From the NCBI GenBank assembly GCA_965247505.1, contig OZ252020.1, positions 2,604,001-2,668,000 of the forward strand: a stretch of DNA of 64,000 bases. The letters run 5' to 3'. The first letter of the stretch is position 1, and each line of letters begins with the position of its first letter. Under the pieces are notes generated by a model that saw nothing but the letters and a program-made list of their open reading frames with translations, was not told where the DNA came from and did not search any database. Shown piece by piece: positions 56,997-64,000 of the stretch. The stretch comes from CAIYRG01 sp965247505. GTDB lineage: Bacteria; Pseudomonadota; Alphaproteobacteria; Micropepsales; Micropepsaceae. Made by a program: the position numbers and the translations under genes.

Positions 56997-58244
56997 GTGA
57001 GCGTCCCATCGAGTACCGCCGAAGAGTATCAGTCCCAGCCTCGTGATTTTCGTTATTTTTTGACGACTCGGTTCCTCGGAACGGTCGCCATCCAGATTCA
57101 GGTTGTCGGTGTCGGCTGGCAGGTCTACGGCATTACCAATGATCCGGTATCGCTCGGCATAGTTGCGCTCATTGAATTTCTACCGATGCTCATACTTGTG
57201 CTGCCGGCAGGCGATCTTGCTGACCGGGTGGATCGGCGTCTGGTCATAATTATCACGCGTCTTGTGGAATCATGTGGCTCGGTGGCGCTGTTTGCGTTGA
57301 CCCTTATGGGAAGCCAAGAAGTCTGGCATTTCTATATGGTTGTGCTGCTGTTTGGTTTGACGCGAGGCATATCGACTCCAACGCTGCAATCCTCACTTCC
57401 CTTTTTGGTTTCGACGAAACAGCTCCCAAGTGCAATTGCCTTAAACTCTTCCATAGGAACCATCGGGAATGTGTCCGGTCCTGCAATCGGTGGATTTCTT
57501 TTTGCCGCGGGACCGGCGCTGACTTATGTCACCTGCTTCGTCTTGTTTTTGTTGGCAGCGCTCACCGCGCTGCAAATGCGTTTGCGCCGTCCGGTGCGGA
57601 TGCCGAGCCGTGACCGTGCCTATCAGCGCATCGCCGACGGCCTAAAATTTATATGGAAACGGCAAATTATTTTTGGCACGATCACGCTCGATTTATTCGC
57701 GGTCCTCGTCGGTGGCGCCGTCGCTCTGCTCCCGGTCTATGCGCGCGACATATTGCTTGTCGGTCCTGCCGGATTAGGGCTGTTGCGCAGCGCGCCAGCC
57801 TTCGGTGCAGCCACTACTGGGCTTCTGCTCGCGCGTTGGCCTCTCGAACGTCACACCGGAAATCACATGTTCGGATTCGTTGCGCTCTTCGGATTGGCGA
57901 CGATTGTGTTCGGTTACTCCACGCATTTCTATCTATCGCTGGCGGCCCTGGTGGTCGTTGGCGGCGCCGACATGTTCAGCGTCTTCATTCGCTCTTCGCT
58001 TGTCCAATTGGCGACTCCCGATCATATGCGCGGACGCGTCGGTTCGGTGAATTCGCTTTTTGTCAGCGCTTCAAACGAGCTGGGTCAGTTCCGTGCCGGT
58101 CTTATGGCCGGATGGATTGGAACCGTTCCGGCGGTGATATTCGGCGGCGTGGGGGCGGTTCTGGTTGTCGGAGCATTCGCGCTGTTATTTCCTGCATTGC
58201 GAAAGATCGATCGCTTTTCCGAGATCGAACCCGACGAGCCATGA
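56997..58244 (+). CDS. MFS transporter, enterobactin-exporter (EntS) type
   Basis: A 415-residue inner-membrane protein with 11-12 hydrophobic spans, start GTG 56997. MFS_3 family features: YFLTTRFLGTVAIQIQVVGV, PAGDLADRVDRR (loop 2-3 motif A variant), SGPAIGGFLFAAGPALTYV, TPDHMRGRVGSVNSLFVSAS. EntS-like exporters secrete siderophores or other solutes. It starts 38 bases after DUF1513, so it is probably the last gene of the Fur operon; no siderophore synthesis genes are nearby. Confidence 0.87.
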   Translation: MSVPSSTAEEYQSQPRDFRYFLTTRFLGTVAIQIQVVGVGWQVYGITNDPVSLGIVALIEFLPMLILVLPAGDLADRVDRRLVIIITRLVESCGSVALFALTLMGSQEVWHFYMVVLLFGLTRGISTPTLQSSLPFLVSTKQLPSAIALNSSIGTIGNVSGPAIGGFLFAAGPALTYVTCFVLFLLAALTALQMRLRRPVRMPSRDRAYQRIADGLKFIWKRQIIFGTITLDLFAVLVGGAVALLPVYARDILLVGPAGLGLLRSAPAFGAATTGLLLARWPLERHTGNHMFGFVALFGLATIVFGYSTHFYLSLAALVVVGGADMFSVFIRSSLVQLATPDHMRGRVGSVNSLFVSASNELGQFRAGLMAGWIGTVPAVIFGGVGAVLVVGAFALLFPALRKIDRFSEIEPDEP

Positions 58245-58361
58245 ACGCGCATTGAATGGTTCAAAAACCCTCGCTGGAGCGGCAATCGACGATGTGGCAC
58301 AGTGGCCGCAACCGGGACTTGGGGCGTTCCTAAGACCAAATCATAAAAATTGGAGGGAGTT

Positions 58362-59849
58362 ATGGGGAGAAACCACATTCGGTCTGCGCTCGGAATCTGT
58401 GCCGCGGCGCTATTTCTGGTGGCGCCGCAATCCGGAGATGCCCAAACCCAGCAAGCGCTTGTTATCCAGGGCGCTACGCTGATCGACGGTAATGGCGGCG
58501 CGCCAATTGCGAATTCCGTGATTGTCGTCGAGGGCAATCGCGTTACGACCGCTGGGGCCGCTGGCCAAGTTCAGATTCCGGACGGGGCTGATATCGTCGA
58601 TGCGAACGGCAAATGGATCCTTCCCGGTTTCTGGGACTGCCAGATCAATTATTCCTGGTTCTACGGTGAGTTGATGTTGAACCAAGGCAATACTTCGACC
58701 TGTGACATCGCAAATGGCGAGGAGCTCTCCATTGTTCATCGCAGGGCGGTGAATGCGGGGAAAATTCGTGGACCGAGAACCTGGATCGGCATTGGACATC
58801 TTGGCGGTGCCGACCCGGAAGAGCTGACAGGTTACGAGACGCCGCTCAGCACGCGGCAAATTCCTACCAGCGTCGAGGAGACTCGGACGGTCGTCAGAAC
58901 GCTACTCGACGCGGGTTCCGATCAAATCATGTTTCACGATGGCAGCAATTTCACGCCTGAAATGGTGGTGGCTGGCTGTGAAGAATCGCACGCCCGCAAC
59001 ATCCCTTGCACCGTGCGCGCCAGTGGTCCGCAGGTGGGTGCGATTGAAGCGGCATTGGCGGGGGCAGATATTCTTCCTCATGCGCGCGGGGTTGGAATGG
59101 GCGTTGTGCGCGACGGCTCGGACGCAAGAAACGAGCTTGAGCGCTTTGCCGATATGGACGAAGCCAAAGCGCAAGAATTGATCGAAATATTGGTCCGCGA
59201 GAACGTTGCGCTTGTTCCCAACATCATTCATGAGGCACCGGGCTATCCGGCCGAATGGGAACGCATGGCCGCGGAATCTCGCGAGGTGCTCCAGAACCCG
59301 AATCTGCGTGCCTATTATCCCGACGCGTTTTACGAGCAAACGACGCGGGTAAGAACGGCGGTCGCCACGGGTGCGCTGCGTGAGCGCCGTATGGTTGGTT
59401 ACCAAAATCTGCTGCGTTTCCACAAAATGTTTACCGACGCGGGCGGTAAGTCACTCATTGGCGGGGACACAAACGCCGGTAAGGTTGCGGGCTTTGTGAT
59501 TCACGACGAGATGGAAATTTTTCAAGAAGCCGGGATCGCGCCGATGCAGATCATCATGGCGGCGACAAGCTGGGTCGCCGAAGCGATGATGAAGGATGCG
59601 GATTACGGGACCATCGAAGCAGGAAAGATCGCCGATATGGTGATCCTAAATTCCGATCCGCTTCAGGACATTCACAATACGCGCGATATCGCGGACGTCG
59701 TGTTCAACGGAAAAGTTATTGATCGCGATATTCACGCTTATTATTCCACGCCGTTCTTAGGAGAGACCGATAACATCCGTGCTGTGGAAGATCTGCTCTG
59801 GGTGAAGGCACTAAAAGCTGACACTTTTAATGGCGGAGGGGGAGGCTAA
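58362..59849 (+). CDS. Amidohydrolase-like protein, paralog 1
   Basis: A 495-residue exported protein; ATG 58362 with GGAGGGAG upstream; signal peptide to SGDAQ. TIM-barrel amidohydrolase (imidazolonepropionase-like) layout: LVIQGATLIDGNGG, then GKWILPGFWDCQINYSWFYG, where active members have DAHVH. The metal HxH is replaced by QIN. Of the later ligands, LPHARG and GGDTNAGK (catalytic Asp) remain. It ends at a TAA created by a 19-bp tandem duplication; the C-terminal TIG domain follows in another frame (59830-60186). Without the duplication it would be about 600 residues, like its neighbour. Substrate unknown. Confidence 0.85.
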   Translation: MGRNHIRSALGICAAALFLVAPQSGDAQTQQALVIQGATLIDGNGGAPIANSVIVVEGNRVTTAGAAGQVQIPDGADIVDANGKWILPGFWDCQINYSWFYGELMLNQGNTSTCDIANGEELSIVHRRAVNAGKIRGPRTWIGIGHLGGADPEELTGYETPLSTRQIPTSVEETRTVVRTLLDAGSDQIMFHDGSNFTPEMVVAGCEESHARNIPCTVRASGPQVGAIEAALAGADILPHARGVGMGVVRDGSDARNELERFADMDEAKAQELIEILVRENVALVPNIIHEAPGYPAEWERMAAESREVLQNPNLRAYYPDAFYEQTTRVRTAVATGALRERRMVGYQNLLRFHKMFTDAGGKSLIGGDTNAGKVAGFVIHDEMEIFQEAGIAPMQIIMAATSWVAEAMMKDADYGTIEAGKIADMVILNSDPLQDIHNTRDIADVVFNGKVIDRDIHAYYSTPFLGETDNIRAVEDLLWVKALKADTFNGGGGG

Positions 59850-59866
59850 TGGCGGAGGGGGAGGCG
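59829..59866. repeat. 19-bp tandem duplication splitting a gene
   Basis: AATGGCGGAGGGGGAGGCT is followed by a second copy differing only in the last base. The 19-base period shifts the frame and creates a TAA at 59847-59849. Removing one unit joins ADTFNGGGGG to ANPPNPNESPQP in one frame. Confidence 0.93.
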
Positions 59867-60186
59867 CGAACCCGCCAAACCCGAATGAATCGCCGCAGCC
59901 TGCGATCGAAACCATGACGCCGCTGGTGGCAACACAAGGCGATCGGGTGACGGTCACGCTGACGGGCTTTGGATTTGTCGCCAAGACGCGCGTCTTGTTC
60001 GACGGTGTTTCCGTACCCTATCGCTATGTCAGCCCCACGGAGCTGGAGCTCAAACTCGATGAAGCGCTTTTGGGCCGCGTCGGGCGTTTCGACATTGTTG
60101 TCTCCAACCCGGCGCCATTGAACCGTCCTAATTGGGGCGACGGCAATTCCAATACGGGGCATTTTTTGGTCGACTATCGCTACTAG
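59830..60186 (+). CDS. IPT/TIG-like domain, split from amidohydrolase paralog 1
   Basis: A 118-residue open frame: a Gly-rich linker, then PLVATQGDRVTVTLTGFGFV and ELELKLDEALLGRVGRFDIV, ending GHFLVDYRY. It aligns with the C-terminal domain of the neighbouring intact protein (TETTTIKLTGFNFVQQSVVH, ELEFEMDDNILAQAGMKEIR, WGDTSNAATLIVPFEF). IPT/TIG domains are Ig-like beta-sandwiches. The ATG at 59830 is within the duplication and has no signal peptide, so if made it would probably stay inside the cell. Confidence 0.8.
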   Translation: MAEGEANGGGGGANPPNPNESPQPAIETMTPLVATQGDRVTVTLTGFGFVAKTRVLFDGVSVPYRYVSPTELELKLDEALLGRVGRFDIVVSNPAPLNRPNWGDGNSNTGHFLVDYRY

Positions 60187-60377
60187 AAGCGCAGTTGCAG
60201 CGGTATTCGCGGTGGGCTGTTTTTTTGAAGTTCTTAGGCGACACCTAGCCGTCTACAGAGTTGCGCCAGTGCCTGCCGGCACCTAAGCTGGCTTTATTGG
60301 GTAGCGAGCACATCGAGCGCATCGCCCAGGGAAGAAATAACGGGAATAAATAAGGGAAGAAATTCAGGAGAGACGAA

Positions 60378-62264
60378 GTGAAAAAAACTCTACTTCGCTG
60401 TTCATTGGCGTCCTGTGCCGTGCTGCTCCTTTGGGGCGCGTCGGTACCGGTGACGGCCCAGGGGCAGCAGACTCTGGTTATCCAGGGTGGAACGCTTATC
60501 GACGGCAATGGCGGAGCGCCGGTGGCCAATGCCGTTGTAGTGGTCGAGGGCAATCGGATCACAGCCGTCGGCACGGTGGGACAAATCGATATCCCGGCTG
60601 GCGCGCAAGTCATCGATGCCAGCGGCAAATGGGTGCTGCCCGGTTTGATCGACGCCAAGGCAAATTGGAATTGGCCTTATGGCGAGGCCTTTATCCATTA
60701 TGGCGTGACTTCGGCAATGATCAGCGGCCCAAGGGGCGATCAGGGCCTCGCCGAGCGCGATGCGATCAATCATGGAATTTATGAAGGCCCGCGCCTGTTC
60801 CAGACTGTGATCGGTATTCGCGGTCCCGGTGTCGAACATAATCGCAGCGACAATCACCGGGTCGGCAATGTCAATCGCGTTGCTGAGACCGGTGAAGCCG
60901 CCGCGCAATTCGCCCGCGATTATCGTGAGAACGGTGCGGATTTTATCACATTCACCGACGGCTATGGCGATCCGGAAATTTTCGAACAAGCGGTGCGCGA
61001 AACGCTTGCCGACGACGTGGCCGTGATCTTCCGCGCCATGGGGCCTGGTACGCGCGCCTATGAAGTCGCCGAAATGGGCGATGGCATCGTCTGCATTCAC
61101 ACCTGCAATGTCGGCGTGCAATTGGTCCGCGACAATGCAGTGGAAAAATGGGCAAATTATCAGCGCCTGCCGCCGGACGCCTATTCCGATATCGACGAAG
61201 CCAAGATCGGGCCGATGATCGAGCATTTGGTGGACGCAAATGTCTATCTCGAGCCCGATCTCATCGCGACATCGCGCAGCATGCCGAAGAATTGGGCCCG
61301 CATTTCTGAATCGGGGAGGACGGTTTTCCAAGATCCGGCTTTGCTGGCTTATTATCCAAAAACTTCACAGGCTGAGCTCTATGACAATCTACGCATGGCG
61401 GAAGATTGGAATCCGCCGGAACAGTTAGCGATGCGCCGCGCTGGTTTTCGCAATCAGATGCGGTTCCTCAAAGCCTATGTCGATGCCGGCGGCAAGATCG
61501 TCGCCGCCTCGGACATCACGCAGTCCGCGCCAGGGCTTGGCCTGCATGAGGAGATGACGGTCTTTGCCGATGACATTGGGTTGACCCCGATGCAGGTCAT
61601 CCAGTCGGCGACAAAATGGGTCGCCGAGGGCTTCAAGCAGCCCGATATCGGCGTCGTCGAAGAAGGCAAACTTGCGGACATCATCGTTGTGAATGCCGAT
61701 CCGCTGCAGGACATCTTAAATCTACGCCAGGTCGACACCGTTATTAAGGACGGCCAGGTTCAAGATCGGTCCTATGACCCGGCCTATAAGGGGCACATGT
61801 TCTCGTTGACCTGGACGGAAGCCGACGGGCCGATTGTCGATGCCGGTTGGGCGGAAGGGCTGAAAGAGGATACTTATCGGGCGAATATTTTCGCGACGCG
61901 TGGCGAGCCCGGTATTCCGGGCGTCCCGAACCATTACGCGCATCCGACACCAGGCTTGGAGAGCATCTTGCCGCGCACGTTGATCCGCGGGACAGAGACG
62001 ACGACGATAAAGCTGACCGGGTTCAATTTCGTGCAGCAATCCGTTGTTCATGTTGACGGGGAGCCAGTGCCAACACGGGTCATAAACCGCGAGGAATTAG
62101 AGTTCGAAATGGACGACAACATTTTGGCTCAAGCGGGTATGAAAGAGATCCGTGTGAAAAATCCGCAGCCCTCATTGGAGGCGATCTGGGGCGACACCTC
62201 GAACGCGGCAACGCTGATTGTGCCTTTCGAGTTCACCACCGAATGGTCTCAGAACCGGTACTAA
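60378..62264 (+). CDS. Amidohydrolase-like protein with C-terminal IPT/TIG domain, paralog 2
   Basis: A 628-residue exported protein; GTG 60378 with AGGAGA upstream; signal to VTAQ. Amidohydrolase core about residues 33-480: LVIQGGTLIDGNGG, KWVLPGLIDAKANWNWPYGE (KAN in place of HVH), VAVIFRAMGPGTRAYEVAEM (the VTAHAH strand lacks His), GIVCIHTCNVG, and KIVAASDITQSAPGLGLHEE (Asp kept). The IPT/TIG-like domain covers about 540-628. It is the intact reference for the split paralog upstream. A good terminator follows. If the missing ligands are real, it is not a standard binuclear metal hydrolase. Confidence 0.9.
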   Translation: MKKTLLRCSLASCAVLLLWGASVPVTAQGQQTLVIQGGTLIDGNGGAPVANAVVVVEGNRITAVGTVGQIDIPAGAQVIDASGKWVLPGLIDAKANWNWPYGEAFIHYGVTSAMISGPRGDQGLAERDAINHGIYEGPRLFQTVIGIRGPGVEHNRSDNHRVGNVNRVAETGEAAAQFARDYRENGADFITFTDGYGDPEIFEQAVRETLADDVAVIFRAMGPGTRAYEVAEMGDGIVCIHTCNVGVQLVRDNAVEKWANYQRLPPDAYSDIDEAKIGPMIEHLVDANVYLEPDLIATSRSMPKNWARISESGRTVFQDPALLAYYPKTSQAELYDNLRMAEDWNPPEQLAMRRAGFRNQMRFLKAYVDAGGKIVAASDITQSAPGLGLHEEMTVFADDIGLTPMQVIQSATKWVAEGFKQPDIGVVEEGKLADIIVVNADPLQDILNLRQVDTVIKDGQVQDRSYDPAYKGHMFSLTWTEADGPIVDAGWAEGLKEDTYRANIFATRGEPGIPGVPNHYAHPTPGLESILPRTLIRGTETTTIKLTGFNFVQQSVVHVDGEPVPTRVINREELEFEMDDNILAQAGMKEIRVKNPQPSLEAIWGDTSNAATLIVPFEFTTEWSQNRY

Positions 62265-62291
62265 TCTTAAGTCTGGAAAAAGCGATCTTTG

Positions 62292-62327
62292 GGGCGGCGA
62301 GCATGATCTCGTCGCCCTTATTTTTTT
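62292..62327 (+). terminator. Rho-independent terminator
   Basis: Stem GGGCGGCGAG / CTCGTCGCCC (one mismatch, 6-base loop), followed by TTATTTTTTT. It lies 28 bases after the stop of paralog 2, ending that transcript; paralog 3 must have its own promoter. Confidence 0.87.
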
Positions 62328-62564
62328 GTCGCTCCTTCCGCCCCCTCCTATAGCGTCTGCTTTGCTGCTGCCGGGCATTCGTTTCTCCAGCTCCCTAGTG
62401 TCAAAGTCCGCCACGCACGAGAAAAACCATAACTGATTCAATTGGTTATTGTTTTTTTCATGCTGCGCTGAACTCGCTGTTGTTTATCTCATGGCCGCTG
62501 TGACATTCTCCCGGCCAGTTAATTTGGTGGTTAGAAGCACAAAGTCTTCAGGGAGTGATGAAAC

Positions 62565-64000
62565 ATGAAAAAGAGCGGATTTCGAATGTCGCTCGCGGTG
62601 TTTGCCGCATTGCTTATGGCGGGCAGTACCGCGACCGTCGGAGCACAAGGACAACAGATCGTTGTCATACAGGGTGGAACGCTAATCGACGGACTTGGCG
62701 GCGCGCCAATTGCCAATTCAGTCATCGTGATCGAGGGCGACCGGATTACGGCCGTTGGCGCGGCCGGGCAAGTCGATGTCCCGAACGGCGCCGAAGTCAT
62801 CGACGCGTCGGGTAAGTGGGTTCTGCCGGGTCTGGTCGATGCCAAGGCGAACTGGAATTGGATGTATGGCGAGGCGTTCCTGCATTATGGCGTAACCAGC
62901 GCCATGGTCAGCGGCGGGCGCAACAATACCGGATTAGCTGATCGCGATGCGATCAATCACGGCATCTATCGCGGGCCGCGTCTTTATCAGACAGCGGTCA
63001 CGATCAATGGGCCGGGGCCCGATCTCGATAAGCCGCAAAACTATAATCCCGGTGGCGGATCGCGCCGGATTTATACGGGCGAAGAGGGCGTGGAGCATGT
63101 GCGTACCCTGCACGCCGCCGGTGTCAACTTCATTACCTTTCAGAACGGTGATGGGCCTCCGGAATTATTCGCTCCGGCGGTAGAAGAGGCACAAGACCTC
63201 GGCATGGGCGTTGTCTTCCGTGCAATGGGCCCGCCCACGCGTGCCCGCGAAGTGTGCGAGATGGGCGACGGTATCGTTTTGGTTCATACCGGAAATGTCG
63301 GCGCGCAAATCGCAACCGATGAAGAGAAATGGGCCACATATATTCGCCTGCCGCCACAAGCCTATGTCGATATGGACGAGGCAAAAATCGATCCGATGAT
63401 CCAGCATCTGCGGGGGTGCAATGCCTATCTCGAACCCGATCTCATCGCGACGGGCAGAGGCTTTCCACGTAGCTGGCCGCGTATTCGCGAAGAAGCGCAT
63501 AGCGTTTTCGAAGATGAGAACCTGACTTCCTATTACCCGGCTTACTCAATCGGCAATCTCTACGACAATATCGAGATGCCGGAGACCTGGATGGAGCCTG
63601 CTGCGCTTGCCGAACGGCGTGTGGGCTTTGAAAACCATGGACGCTTCCTCAAGCGCTATGTCGATGCCGGTGGTAAGATCGTTGCCGCATCCGACATCAC
63701 GCAGTCCGCGCCGGGTCTTGGTCTTCATGCAGAGTTCACTGTCTTTGCAGAGGATGTGGGATTGACGCCGATGCAGGCGATTCAATCGGCGACCAAATGG
63801 GTCTCCGAAGGTTTTCGCGCACCCGATGTCGGTTCTATTGAAGTCGGCAAGTTTGGGGATGTCCTGATCCTCGATGCCGATCCTCTTCAGGACATTTGGA
63901 ACACACGGGAAATCCACATGGTCATCAAAGGCGGCGAGATCGTCGACCGCGAGTATGATCCTTCCCACCGTGCCTGGCTGTTCAGCAATACACGCGACGA
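62565..64000 (+). CDS. Amidohydrolase-like protein, paralog 3 (runs off the window)
   Basis: 478 codons are visible from ATG 62565 (GGGAG 9 bases upstream), open to the window end. Signal peptide MKKSGFRMSLAVFAALLMAG to VGAQ. Closest to paralog 2: VIQGGTLIDGLGG, KWVLPGLVDAKANWNWMYGE (again KAN instead of HxH), VVFRAMGPPTRAREVCEMGD, GIVLVHTGNVGAQ, KIVAASDITQSAPGLGLHAE. The C-terminal TIG domain, if present, lies outside. The 300 bases before it hold only the terminator of paralog 2. Confidence 0.9.
   Translation, partial: MKKSGFRMSLAVFAALLMAGSTATVGAQGQQIVVIQGGTLIDGLGGAPIANSVIVIEGDRITAVGAAGQVDVPNGAEVIDASGKWVLPGLVDAKANWNWMYGEAFLHYGVTSAMVSGGRNNTGLADRDAINHGIYRGPRLYQTAVTINGPGPDLDKPQNYNPGGGSRRIYTGEEGVEHVRTLHAAGVNFITFQNGDGPPELFAPAVEEAQDLGMGVVFRAMGPPTRAREVCEMGDGIVLVHTGNVGAQIATDEEKWATYIRLPPQAYVDMDEAKIDPMIQHLRGCNAYLEPDLIATGRGFPRSWPRIREEAHSVFEDENLTSYYPAYSIGNLYDNIEMPETWMEPAALAERRVGFENHGRFLKRYVDAGGKIVAASDITQSAPGLGLHAEFTVFAEDVGLTPMQAIQSATKWVSEGFRAPDVGSIEVGKFGDVLILDADPLQDIWNTREIHMVIKGGEIVDREYDPSHRAWLFSNTRD

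Noticed and set aside
58362..60186. Two independent genes (amidohydrolase and TIG protein) in an operon
   Set aside because: The split is fully explained by a 19-bp tandem duplication and the neighbouring paralog is a single fused protein.

Overview
The window looks like a chromosomal, IS-rich accessory region of an alphaproteobacterium. This is inferred from the protein families, a trxB/Lrp-type divergent pair, abundant Tat and Sec exported redox proteins, and a dispersed intergenic repeat of a type familiar from Bradyrhizobium-like genomes. The exact lineage cannot be fixed by eye. No rRNA, tRNA or CRISPR array was recognised.

Region 1 (1-16.5 kb) holds small exported proteins. Four DUF6152-type genes, three small secreted paralogs ending up beside them, and two members of a larger secreted family are interleaved with IS110, IS3, IS256 and IS1595 elements. 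One DUF6152 gene carries a precise IS1595 insertion, and a DUF5916 outer-membrane gene is broken three ways.

Region 2 (16.5-31.3 kb) contains a complete IS110 and two virtually identical IS1182 copies in direct orientation. Between the IS1182 copies lie a PQQ-dependent dehydrogenase, phosphoenolpyruvate carboxylase, a patatin-like phospholipase interrupted by IS1595, and three differently deleted IS6 derivatives. An OmpA-like protein lies just inside the first IS1182.

Region 3 (31.3-48.4 kb) has a sodium/solute symporter, a lectin-like secreted protein, two Tat-exported FMN alpha-hydroxy-acid oxidases (one truncated by IS30), a frameshifted von Willebrand A protein and an ankyrin-like gene interrupted by IS1595. 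It also has an inverted pair of 319-bp IS30-related miniature elements, the molybdoenzyme MsrP, and remains of an ACP/acyltransferase-like/formyltransferase cluster.

Region 4 (48.6-64 kb) is free of IS elements and mostly intact. It starts with trxB and an Lrp-type regulator, followed by a Fur box and a compact operon: imelysin, multicopper oxidase, di-haem peroxidase-like protein, second imelysin, DUF1513 and an MFS transporter. This is a plausible periplasmic iron oxidation and acquisition module. Three tandem amidohydrolase-like paralogs follow, all lacking the usual HxH metal motif. The middle one carries a C-terminal IPT/TIG-like domain, the first has the same domain split off by a 19-bp tandem duplication, and the third runs off the end of the window.
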